From assembly GCA_963708155.1 (NCBI GenBank), contig OY970183.1:2542001-2606000 (forward strand): a DNA stretch of 64,000 bases, in the 5' to 3' direction. The notes under the pieces are model-generated. The model was not told the DNA's origin. It did not search any database and saw only the letters and a program-made list of their open reading frames with translations. The position numbers and the translations under genes were made by a program. Below, piece after piece: positions 16,716 to 25,572 of this stretch. Position 1 is the first letter of the stretch. Each line of letters begins with the position of its first letter. The stretch is from Methylovirgula sp963708155 (GTDB lineage: Bacteria; Pseudomonadota; Alphaproteobacteria; Rhizobiales; Beijerinckiaceae).

Positions 16716-17173
16716 TCAGCTCAGCGTCGCCGAGATGATCTTGTCGGGATCGCGTCACCGGCTCGCCGCGCTTGATCTTGTCGACATTCTCCATGCCGGA
16801 GATGACTTTGCCCCACACGGTATATTGCTTGTCGAGGAAGCGCGCGTCGTCGAAGCAGATGAAGAATTGCGAATTGGCGGAGTTCGGGATTTTGCGCCCG
16901 CGCCATCGAGACGGTGCCGCGCACATGCGGCTCGGCGTTGAATTCGGCCTTGAGGTTCGGATATTTCGAGCCGCCCGTGCCGGTGCCGTGCGGGCAGCCG
17001 GTCTGCGCCATGAAGCCGTCGATGACGCGATGGAACACGACGCCATCGTAGAAATGCTCTTCGACGAGCTTCTTGATATGCGCGACGTGGTTGGGCGCCA
17101 GATCGGGCCGCAACTCGATCACCACGGGGCCCTTGGTCGTTTCAAGGGTCAGAGTGTTGCCGGCTTCCGCCAT
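16716..17173 (-). CDS. Peptidyl-prolyl isomerase (cyclophilin), two frameshifts
   Basis: Cytoplasmic cyclophilin, 151 residues after correction. From ATG 17173: ETTKGPVVIELRPDLAP, FYDGVVFHRVIDGFMAQTG with the catalytic FHRVI, GTGTGGSKYPNLKAEF, then in another frame PNSANSQFFICFDDARFLD and YTVWGKVISGMENVDKIKRG, then back through DPDKIISATLS to TGA 16716. The two breaks (at about 16887 and 16753) are each one extra base. It lacks a signal peptide, unlike its paralogue at 17975. It is part of the coaD-ppi-ppi-queA-tgt block. Confidence 0.88.
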
Positions 17174-17308
17174 GGCGATGCCTCCATTCCTGCGTTGGCG
17201 CTTCCCATAGTCGAAGCCGGGCGTGACGTAAACCTCTACGTGCGGCTTGCCAAATGGCCGTCACTGCCTAGCTAAGAAGGCAGGCCTCCAGAAGCGCGCG
17301 AGGTTTTC

Positions 17309-17971
17309 ATGTCACAGGGCTCGTCTCCGGAATGGAGCGAAGGCGCAGCGGAACCGCCACAAGCGACACGGCGCGATTTTCTTTATATAGCGACCGCGAC
17401 TTTCGCTGGCGCTGGCGCGGTCGCGACGGCAGTGCCTCTGTTCTCGCAAATGGAGCCGGACGCTTCCACCCTCGCGGCCGGCGGCCCGGTCGATATCGAT
17501 CTTAAAACCGCGGCGCCGGGGCAGAACATCATCGCCTTATGGCGACGGCGGCCAATCTATATCCTGCGCCGGCCACCCGATCTGCTTGCAAGTCTGCAGT
17601 CGCCTAAAGTTGTCGGTCTTCTGGCGGACCCGGAGTTCAAGGTCTGGCAACAGCCGTCCTATGCCGCGAATTGGCATCGCTCGATCAAGCCGGAAATTCT
17701 GGTTGTGGTCGGAATCTGCACGCATCTCGGCTGTCTTCCGAAATGCTTTCCGGACGCCAGCCCCACCACGCCTGTTGCGTCCTGGCCCGGCGGCTATTTC
17801 TGCCCATGCCACGGCTCAAAATACGATCTCGCGGGCCGGGTCTTCAAGGGTGTCCCGGCCCCTTACAATCTGCCTGTTCCGCCCTACCGCTTCGTCGGCG
17901 ACACCATCGTGCGGATCGGAGAAAATCCGCCGGGCGAAAAATTCGACTTCGATTCGATCGTCCAGCTCTGA
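17309..17971 (+). CDS. petA: Rieske iron-sulfur subunit of cytochrome bc1
   Basis: 220 residues, intact. A Tat-type anchor (RRDFLYIATATFAGAGAVAT, residues 21-40) is followed by the Rieske domain with box 1 CTHLGC (Cys137, His139, Cys142) and box 2 CPCHGS (Cys165, Cys167, His168). Ligands are Cys137/His139/Cys165/His168, with the Cys142-Cys167 disulfide. The SKYDLAGRVFKG continuation is typical of bc1 Rieske proteins. It has its own GAGG ribosome-binding site. No cytochrome b or c1 gene adjoins; it lies inverted between two PPIase genes. Confidence 0.92.
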   Translation: MSQGSSPEWSEGAAEPPQATRRDFLYIATATFAGAGAVATAVPLFSQMEPDASTLAAGGPVDIDLKTAAPGQNIIALWRRRPIYILRRPPDLLASLQSPKVVGLLADPEFKVWQQPSYAANWHRSIKPEILVVVGICTHLGCLPKCFPDASPTTPVASWPGGYFCPCHGSKYDLAGRVFKGVPAPYNLPVPPYRFVGDTIVRIGENPPGEKFDFDSIVQL

Positions 17972-17974
17972 CGC

Positions 17975-18527
17975 CTATTTCGCGGCGTCCGTCGCCAGCT
18001 CCATTTTTACGATCTTGTCGGGGTCGGTGACGGTGCCGTTGTCGGCTTGCGAGCCCTTCTTGATCTTGTCGACGACATCCATGCCGTCGATCACCTGGCC
18101 GAAGAGCGTATATTGCCCATCGAGGAAGCCAGCCTCGTCGAAACAGATGAAGAATTGCGAATTGCCGGAATTCGGGATCGTCCGCACGTGCCATGCCGAC
18201 GGAGCCGCGCTTGAAATGCGCCTTGGAGAATTCGGCCGGGACATTCGGCAGGTCGGAGCCGCCGGTGCCGGTGCCGGTGGGATCGCCCGTCTGCGCCATG
18301 AAGCCCTCGATCACGCGATGGAACTTGAGGCCGTTATAGAAGCCGCGCTTGGTCAGCGCCTTGATCTGCGCGACTGTCTTCGGCGCGAGGTCGGGGCGCA
18401 GCAGGATCGTGACGCGGCCATCCTTTGTATCAAGATAGATTTCGTTCTTCAGGTCGGCGGCGGCAAGCGGCAGCGTCAAAACCATGAAGGCGAAGGCAGC
18501 CAGCAGGCTGCGGCGGATCAGGCGCAT
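17975..18527 (-). CDS. Periplasmic peptidyl-prolyl isomerase (cyclophilin), frameshifted
   Basis: 183 residues after correction. It carries a signal peptide (MRLIRRSLLAAFAFMVLTLP, cleavage after AAA), so it folds proteins in the periplasm. Features are FYNGLKFHRVIEGFMAQTG, GTGTGGSDLPNVPAEF, then, after one extra base at 18174-18176, NSGNSQFFICFDEAGFLDG, YTLFGQVIDGMDVVDKIKKG and DPDKIVKMEL. The break is at the codon homologous to the first break of the cytoplasmic paralogue. It ends three bases after the convergent petA stop. Confidence 0.88.
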
Positions 18528-18546
18528 GTTTCCTCCTCGGAATAAA

Positions 18547-19051
18547 TCAGGGCGCGGTGTTTAACTTCACTGCGAGGGCTTTAGCGACGACATCGGGCAC
18601 GAAGGGTGAGACATCGCCGCCGAGCAGGGCGATCTGGCGCACCAATGTCGCGGCAATATGACGAACTTGCGGGGAGGCGGCGAGGAAGATGGTTTCGATC
18701 TCCGGCGCCATGACGCCGTTCATACCGGACATCTGTGACTTCGTAGTCGAGATCGGTGCCGTCGCGCAGGCCGCGCACCAGCAACGTCGCCCCGGCCTCG
18801 CGCGCGACGTTGACTGTCAGGCCGGAGAAAGTCATCACCGACAATCTGCAGGATCGTGTGGCGGCAAGATCGACGCAGGCGGTGCGGATGAATTCGGTGC
18901 GCTCGGCGGCGGAAAACATCGGCGTCTTGCCCGGATGCACGCCGATCGCCACCACCAGCTCGTCGCAGAAACGCGCGGCGCGGGTGATGATGTCAACATG
19001 GCCGTTCGTCAGCGGATCGAACGTGCCGGTATAGAGCGCCTTGAGGGTCAT
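18547..19051 (-). CDS. coaD: Pantetheine-phosphate adenylyltransferase, frameshifted
   Basis: Fourth step of CoA synthesis. 167 residues after removal of one extra base at about 18735. The nucleotidyltransferase signature is complete: YTGTFDPLTNGHVDII (TxGxH region), then GATLLVRGLRDGTDLDYE, GMNGVMAPEIETIFL and the ISSTxxR-equivalent region TLVRQIALLGGDVSPFVP. Observed GTCACAGATG would need to be GTC CAG ATG. The gene lies between gyrA and the periplasmic PPIase on the same strand. It is essential in bacteria, so true loss is unlikely. Confidence 0.9.
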
Positions 19052-19089
19052 GCGCCTTCTCTAGCCGAGCGCGGGAGCGGGGGCAAATG

Positions 19090-19117
19090 TTCCCCTCCCG
19101 TAGATGGGGGAGGGGAA
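19090..19117. repeat. GC-rich hairpin between gyrA and coaD
   Basis: TTCCCCTCCC (19090-19099) and GGGAGGGGAA (19108-19117) form a perfect 10-bp stem with an 8-base loop, just past the gyrA stop. There is no T-run on the minus side. It could be an attenuating hairpin or a copy of a short palindromic repeat. Confidence 0.6.
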
Positions 19118-19125
19118 TGGTAACC

Positions 19126-21902
19126 TTACTCGCTCGCGGCCTCACCCGGCTCGCTCTCGCCGTTCTCGGCCGCTTCTTCCTCGCTGATGCGCTCGACGCT
19201 GACGACGCGCTCGCCTTCCGCCGTCTTGAAGACGATGACGCCCTGCGTGCCGCGGCCGGCGACGCGGATGCCCTCGACCGGGCAGCGGATCAGCTGGCCG
19301 CCATCGGTGACCAGCATGATCTCGTCGCTGTCCTCGACCGGCAAGGAGGCGACGAGTGGGCCGTTGCGCTGATTGACCGCCATGGCGACGATGCCTTTGC
19401 CGCCGCGCCCGGTGATCCGATATTCGTAGGACGACGTGCGCTTGCCATAGCCGTTGGCGGAAACGTCAGGATGATCTCCTCCGCCGCCGACATCGCGGCA
19501 TAGCGCTCCGGAGCGAGAGCTGCTGCCGGCGCCGTCCTCGTTCGCCTCCTCGGCTCTGCGTCCCGTCTCCGTCGCTGTCGGCCGCGCCTCTCGGCCTCCG
19601 GCCTCGCCGGCGACGGCGCGGCGCATCTTGAGATAGGCCGCGCGTTCGCCGCTCTCCGCCTCGATGTGGCGCAGGATGGCGAGCGAGATGACCCGATCGC
19701 CTTCGGCCGAGCGAAATGCCGCGCACGCCCATGGAATCGCGGCCCTTGAACACGCGCACATCGGTGACGGGGAAGCGGATGCACTGGCCTTTCGCCGTGG
19801 TCAGCAGCACGTCGTCGTTCTCGGTGCAGATCTGCACGTCGACGATCTCTTCGCCCTCGTCGAGCTTCATCGCGATCTTGCCGGCGCGGTTGACCTGCGC
19901 GAAATCGGAGAGCTTGTTGCGCCGGACGGTGCCGCGCGTCGTCGCGAACATCACGTCGAGCGTCTCCCAGCTGCCTCGTCTTCCGGCAGCGGCATGATCG
20001 TCGTGATCCGCTCGCCCTGTTCGAGCGGCAGGATATTGACCAGCGCCTTGCCGCGCGCCTGCGGCGCCGAGAGCGGCAGCCGCCAGACCTTTTCCTTGTA
20101 GACCTGGCCGAGCGAGGAGAAGAACAGCACCGGCGTGATGCGTCGAGGCGACGAAGAGGCGTGGCGACGAAATCCTCGTCGCGCGTCTGCATGCCGGAGC
20201 GGCCCTTGCCGCCGCGCCGCTGCGCCCGATAGGTCGAGAGCGGCACGCGCTTGACATAGCCCGCATGCGAGACGGTGACGACCATATCCTCGCGCTGGAT
20301 GAGATCCTCGTCCTCCAAGTCCGCGTCGCTGTCGAGGATCGCCGTGCGCCGCGGCGTCGCATGCGCGAGCTTTAACCGCGAGCAAGCTCGTCCTTGATGA
20401 TGCCGAAGAGACGGGCGCGCGAGCGCAGAATATCGAGATAATCGGCGATCTCGGCGGCGAGCTTGTTCGAGCGCTTCGGCGATCTCTTCGCGGCCGAGCG
20501 CGGTCAGCCGCTGCAGGCGCAGTTCGAGGATGCCGCGCGCCTGCGCCTCGGAAAGGCGGCAGGTGCCGTCTCCGGCAGAGCACATGGCGCGGGTCGGCAA
20601 TCAGCGCGATGAGCGGCGCCATGTCGCGCGCGGGCCAGTCGCGGCTCATCAGCGCCTCGCGCGCCGCGCGCCGCATCGGGCGAGGTGCGGATGAGGCGGA
20701 TGACCTCATCGATATTGGCGACGGCGATGGCAAGGCCGACTTGCAGATGCGCCGCATCGCGCGCCTTGCCGAGCAGGAACTTGGTGCGGCGGGTGACGAC
20801 CTCCTCGCGGAAATCGACGAAGGCGCGCAGGAAATCCTTGAGGGTCAGCGTTTCCGGCCGGCCGCCGTTGAGGGCGATCATATTGGCCGGGAAGCTCGAT
20901 TGCAGCGCGGTGAAGCGCCAGAGCTGGTTCAGCACGACATCGGCGACGGCATCGCGCTTCAGTTCGATGACGATGCGCATGCCGTCGCGGTCGGATTCGT
21001 CGCGCAGGTCGGAGATGCCCTCGATCGCTTTCTCGCGCACCAGCTCGGCGATCTTCTCGATCAGCGTCGCCTTGTTCACCTGATAGGGAATTTCGCGTGA
21101 CGATCAGCGCCTCGCGCTCCTTGCGGATTTCCTCGATCTCGACCTTGGCGCGCACAGGATCGAGCCGCGGCCTGTCAGATAGGCGGCCCGGATGCCGGCG
21201 CGGCCGAGGATATTGCCGCCGGTCGGAAAATCCGGGCCGGGGACGATGCTTATCAGTTCCTCAATGCTGATTTCGGGCCTGTCGATCAGCGCGATGACGG
21301 CGTCGATGACCTCGCCGAGATTATGCGGCGGTATGTTCGTCGCCATGCCGACGGCAATGCCGCCCGCGCCGTTGACGAGCAGGTTGGGAAATTTCGCCGG
21401 CAGGACGGCCGGCTCGCGTTCGCGCGCCGTCGTAATTCGGCTGGAAATCGACGGTCTCGCTATCGAGATCGTCCAGCAGCGGCAGCGCGGCCGTCGCGAG
21501 GCGGACTTCGGTGTAGCGCTCGGCCGCCGGCGGATCGCCATCGACCGAGCCGAAATTGCCCTGTCCGTCGATCAGCGGCAGCCGCATCGAGAAAGGCTGC
21601 GCCATGCGCACCAGCGCGTCATAGATCGCGAGATTGCCGTGCGGATGGTATTTGCCCATCGTGTCGCCGGTGACGCGCGCCGACTTGTTATAGGCGCGGT
21701 CCGGCAGGTAACTGTTCTCGTACATCGAGTAGAGAATGCGCCGATGCACCGGCTTCAGCCCGTCGCGCACATCGGGCAGCGCGCGGCTGACGATCACGCT
21801 CATCGCGTAATCGAGATAGCTGCGCCGCATTTCGTCGGAAATGGAAACCGGACGGACGTCGGAACCCGCGGGTCCGGCGCCGTTTTCTTCATTATCGGCC
21901 AA
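19126..21902 (-). CDS. gyrA: DNA gyrase subunit A, about ten frameshifts
   Basis: About 920 codons from ATG 21902 to TAA 19126. Readable parts: the N-terminal MRRSYLDYAMSVIVSRALPD, GLKPVHRRILYSM, YHPHGN and the catalytic-tyrosine region RYTEVRLA; NLLVNGAGGIAVGMATNIPP; the tower and coiled-coil region; then C-terminal beta-pinwheel blades (DMVVTVSHAGYVKRVPLSTY, GRGTQGVIVFKTAEGERVV). The gyrase-box region QRRGGKGR is present. The gene must be stitched over roughly ten frame changes, mostly extra bases, although ATCCTGTGCGCG near 21165 looks like one missing base. The position equivalent to E. coli Ser83 is Leu91. Confidence 0.9.
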
Positions 21903-22137
21903 GGCAAATCATCCAAGGTTCGGAGGAGCCTTTTATATAATCAATCGCGGCCGAAAAGGCCAGCCGGGCAGGCGCCGACAAGTTTGAAAATATGTATTAT
22001 TTTCAGATATTTATCTATCTGCGACGGGATGTTCACAAGAGGATGGCCCCGGCATCTTCCTTTATCGCGCCAATCGCTCGTTGCGGGCCTCTTTCGGCGT
22101 CCTAAATCCCGCTGCGATTTCGGCATTTGAAGGCCAG

Positions 22138-23277
22138 CTAGCGCGCCAGAAAATCCCGGATTCTTTCGCCGAGCGGCGCGATGGCGAAGAGGCCATTGGC
22201 ATGGCCGAAGGGACCGTGGATTTCGGCCGTCTCGACCGGCGTGCCGCCCTTGGCGATAGCGGCGGCCGTCGCGCGCGCCCTCTCGGCGCGGAAGACCTGA
22301 TCCTCTGGGCTGTAAAGCAGGAGCGTTCTCGCCCGGATCGTTGCGAGATCTGCCAAAGTGCCGCTCGGCCCGGCGGCGAAAGTCTGGTTGGCCTTGACGA
22401 GATAGAGCAGGTGGTTGGCGTCGGAAATTTTGGCGCGCTCGGCGGCGATGGCGGCGACCGTAGCTTCGACCTTGTAGCTGTTGCCGAGGGCGTCAGCGGG
22501 ATTGGCATCGGGGTCGGCATAGGCGCGGCCGAATTGCGCGTCGGTCCAGAGCCAATGATTGGCTTGAAGCGTGATAAGCTTCAGCGCCAGCGTCAGGCCG
22601 GCCAAGGGTTGTGCTTCAGTCGCGTAGGCGCCGCCCTTCCAGGCCGGATCGGCTGTGATCGGCGCTGCCCAGAGGCCGAGCCAGGCGGTGAGCCAGGCAT
22701 CCATTTCGCCGGCGCAGATCACCGGCACGATACGCTCCATCATTTCGGGATAGGCGACGGCCCAAGCGAGCGTCTGCAAGCCGCCCATCGAGGGCCCCAT
22801 CACGGCGTGAAGTTTTGGGATGCCGAGGTGATCGACGAGTGCTTTTTGGACGGCGACGAAATCGCGGATCGTCACCAGGGGAAAGGAGAGCCCATAGGAC
22901 TTGCCTGTCGCGGGATCGATACTCGCCGGGCCGGTGGTGACGACCTGCGGATCGCGGGCGTTCAGATTGACGAGCGTGTCGGAGGAGAGGACGAAATAAC
23001 GCTCGGTATCGATGGCCTTGCCGGGGCCGATCAAAGCGTCCCAATAGCCGGGAAAGACGTCTTCTGTCGTGTAACGCCCGGCGGCGTGGCTGGTGCCCGA
23101 AAAATAATGCGCGATAAGAACGGCGTTCGAGCGATCGGCATTGAGTTTGCCGTAACTCTCCCAGCCGACGCGCAGGTTTCTGATGAGCGCACCGCCGGAG
23201 GTTTGAAACTCCGGCAGTTCGAAGACCTTTTTCTCGACGATCACGCACGCGCCTCCCGCAGCATGATCGTCCGGCAT
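22138..23277 (-). CDS. Homoserine O-acetyltransferase family (MetX-like) alpha/beta hydrolase
   Basis: 379 residues, intact. Alpha/beta-hydrolase fold of the MetX family: oxyanion/N-terminal region LIAHYFSGTSHAAGRY, nucleophile elbow GPSMGGLQTLAWA (Ser), catalytic Asp in LLLYSPEDQVF, catalytic His in HGPFGHANGLF. The usual MetX motifs (HALTG, nucleophile GGSLGGMQ) are replaced by HYFSG and GPSMGG. This places it in the MetX-like subgroup whose members are not all homoserine acyltransferases; some are hydrolases or act on other acyl-CoAs. Follows ssb on the same strand with a 3-base gap. The true start may be a few codons downstream. Confidence 0.75.
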   Translation of the reverse strand: MPDDHAAGGACVIVEKKVFELPEFQTSGGALIRNLRVGWESYGKLNADRSNAVLIAHYFSGTSHAAGRYTTEDVFPGYWDALIGPGKAIDTERYFVLSSDTLVNLNARDPQVVTTGPASIDPATGKSYGLSFPLVTIRDFVAVQKALVDHLGIPKLHAVMGPSMGGLQTLAWAVAYPEMMERIVPVICAGEMDAWLTAWLGLWAAPITADPAWKGGAYATEAQPLAGLTLALKLITLQANHWLWTDAQFGRAYADPDANPADALGNSYKVEATVAAIAAERAKISDANHLLYLVKANQTFAAGPSGTLADLATIRARTLLLYSPEDQVFRAERARATAAAIAKGGTPVETAEIHGPFGHANGLFAIAPLGERIRDFLAR

Positions 23278-23280
23278 CTG

Positions 23281-23772
23281 CTAGAACGGAATATCGTCGT
23301 CGATCATTTCCGCAGCGCGGCTCGGGCGCTTGTCGGATTCCATCGGCGAGGATCGGCCGAAGCTGCTTCCGCCTGATCCTTCGACAGCGCCGCGATCGTC
23401 GAAGCTCTCGCGTCCGCTGCCGCGGCTGTCGAGCAGCGTCAGCTCGCCGCGGAAGCGTTGCAAGACGACCTCGGTGGTGCGGCGTTGATTGCCGTCCTTG
23501 TCGGTATATTCGCGCGTCTGCAACTGGCCTTCGAGATAGACCTTGGAGCCCTTCTTGCAATATTGCTCCGCGATCCGGCCCAAATTCTCGTTGAAAATAA
23601 CGATGTTATGCCATTCGGTGCGGTCCTTGCGCTCGCCGGTCGCCTTGTCGCGCCAGGACTCGGTCGTGGCGAGGCTGAAGTTCACGACGGAATCGCCCGA
23701 ATTCAGCCGCCGAACTTCGGGATCGCGGCCCAGGTTGCCGATCAGAATGACCTTGTTGACGCTGCCCGCCAT
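23281..23772 (-). CDS. ssb: Single-stranded DNA-binding protein
   Basis: 163 residues. OB fold in residues 1-110 (NKVILIGNLGRDPEVR, WRDKATGERKDRTEWHNIV, KKGSKVYLEGQLQTREY), a Gly/Ser-rich linker, and the conserved acidic tip DDDIPF that recruits repair proteins. Intact, with a normal ATG. It lies about 4.5 kb from uvrA on the opposite strand; in many relatives ssb and uvrA are direct divergent neighbours, so the genes between them look like insertions. Confidence 0.96.
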   Translation of the reverse strand: MAGSVNKVILIGNLGRDPEVRRLNSGDSVVNFSLATTESWRDKATGERKDRTEWHNIVIFNENLGRIAEQYCKKGSKVYLEGQLQTREYTDKDGNQRRTTEVVLQRFRGELTLLDSRGSGRESFDDRGAVEGSGGSSFGRSSPMESDKRPSRAAEMIDDDIPF

Positions 23773-23900
23773 GGCTCTCTCCTATAACGCTTCTCGCGGC
23801 CGACCTTAGGGCCGCTGCCGCCCGCCGCGGACTCCAAATGGCGTTCGGGCCGGGGTTTTCCACGGAAAGCAATGTTCTTTTTTTGTTCTAGACTGCTGCG

Positions 23901-25039
23901 TCACCCTTGGCAAGCGGCGCTTTCCACAGGCAGGGAATCGACAACAGGGTGCAGCGGCCAGAGATCGGCAAGGAAATCGGCGCTGCGGATCGCAAAGCTG
24001 CGCTGCGGCGGCTGCCGCGCCGGGTCGAGCCGGGCGCTGACGCGCCGGACGCTGTGACTGATCCCGCAAGGACGGTTGCAGAAGGCCATTTCCCGCCTGA
24101 TCGCGCCGGCGTTTTCCCAAAAGCGCTTCAGGTCGCCCTTGCGTTCGAGCTTCAGCCCCGGAAATGCGTCGGAAAAGCAAAGCCGCGCCTTGCCGTAGCT
24201 GTCGACCATGATGTTGCGCTCGTAGGTGTTGCAGATGTGCTCGCGCGGTCCGCATCTTGGAGGCCCAGCCGAGTTCGAGATCGCGGGCGCGCGCGAGGCT
24301 TTGCCAATACATGCGCACCTGCTCGATCCATTCCGGATTCAAACCAAGGTTGAAGCGTGTGTCGCAGCGTCGAATGATGTCGCACAGCTCGTCGGGATCG
24401 ACCTTGGAATGATCGCGGAAGAACGCATCGGTCGGATCGTGCTGCGCGAACGAGGGCTGCAGTGAATTGAGCTTCAGCCGGTCGGCGCCGATGTCGTTCA
24501 GGACGAAATCGTAGAAGGCTTCGAGATCGCGGTAGGACTCGTCGAAGACGAGCCCCATGACGAAGATGCGGCTAGTCGAGCCCGGCACGCGGCTGCGCGC
24601 CTCGATCAGCAGCCGCAGCGCCTTGACGGCCTTGTCGAAGGCGCCCGCGGACGCCGCGCGTGCGGTCATGCACTTCGCGGCGCGGGCTGTTGAGCGAGAT
24701 CGAAATTTCGTGCGGCCCCTCGGCGATCATCCGGTCGGCCATTTCGGGCGTCTGGATGCGCGTGCCATTGACCACCGAGAGAGCGGTGAGGCCGAGCCGC
24801 CGGCATTCGCGCATCAAGCCGAAATAGGTCTCGAGATCGAGCATGCTCTCGCCGCCGCAGGTGACCATCGCGCCTTGCGGATTGAGTTCATGGAATTCGC
24901 CGAGAACTTCCAGCTTGCGGGATAGCGGGAGATAATTGGCGGCGTCGGTATCCTTCTCATGCCAATAATTGCAATGCTCGCACTTGAGATTGCAGCGGCG
25001 GTTGGTCTCGATGAAAATATAGCGCGGTGGAGATCGCAC
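23901..25039 (-). CDS. Radical SAM protein with SPASM-like tail, two frameshifts
   Basis: About 378 residues after correction. Start GTG 25039 (an in-frame TAG lies 11 codons upstream). The SAM cluster motif CNLKCEHC sits at residues 16-23, followed by VTCGGESMLD (GGE motif) and EISISLNSPRREVHD. After an extra base near 24645 it continues FDKAVKALRLLIEA, and after another near 24247 it ends HICNTYERN, RLCFSD, FCNRPCG, a cysteine set placed like a SPASM auxiliary cluster. The substrate is unknown: no short precursor peptide gene is obvious nearby. It is divergent from the cyclic-nucleotide domain gene. Confidence 0.72.
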
Positions 25040-25176
25040 GGGATAAATCCATTGAAGCTGAAATGAATTCTATAGAAGCTGAAGCTGTAGCAAAGTTCCC
25101 TGCCGAGGCATAGTCTGTTTGGGAGCGGGATCGGGTTCCCTTTGGCTGGCCTGGCGGGCACGAATTGGGGGTGGTG

Positions 25177-25548
25177 ATGGCCAATGCGCCTTTGGATTTC
25201 AGCCTGTTGTTGAAGGCGGGCCTGCCGACGCGCACCTATGTGGCGGACGAGGTCATTTTTCGCGAAGGTGACAAGGCCGAAGCCTTGTTCGTCGTCCAGA
25301 GCGGCAGCGTCGAGATTCACGCCGGCCACCGCGTCATCGCCATCCTCGGGCCGGGTGAGTTTTTCGGCGAAATGTCGCTCGTCGATCCGGCGCCGCGCAG
25401 CGGCACGGCCGTCGCGGTGAGCGATGTGACGTTGGTGCCGGTTTCCGAGAAGCAGTTTTTGAAAATCGTCAGCGAGACACCGAGCTTCGCCCTCGATCTT
25501 TTGCGGCTCTTCGTCCGCCGCCTGCGGGCGCGGGATGGGTATTATTGA
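25177..25548 (+). CDS. Stand-alone cyclic-nucleotide-binding domain protein
   Basis: 123 residues from ATG 25177 (an ATG at 25165 is also possible). Crp-type beta-roll only: VIFREGDKAEALFVVQSGSVEI, then the phosphate-binding cassette FFGEMSLVDPAPRSGTAVA with Glu and Arg placed as in true cAMP binders. There is no C-terminal helix-turn-helix, so it probably signals by binding a partner rather than DNA. It is followed by the AAA ATPase gene after 24 bases on the same strand. Confidence 0.82.
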   Translation: MANAPLDFSLLLKAGLPTRTYVADEVIFREGDKAEALFVVQSGSVEIHAGHRVIAILGPGEFFGEMSLVDPAPRSGTAVAVSDVTLVPVSEKQFLKIVSETPSFALDLLRLFVRRLRARDGYY

Positions 25549-25572
25549 CGCGGCAGGACTGAGCGCAGCAAA

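Noticed and set aside
14364..21902. Programmed frameshifting as an explanation for the broken genes
   Set aside because: Breaks occur at many unrelated sites without slippery heptamers or pseudoknots, several per gene, and include at least two apparent deletions; error is simpler.
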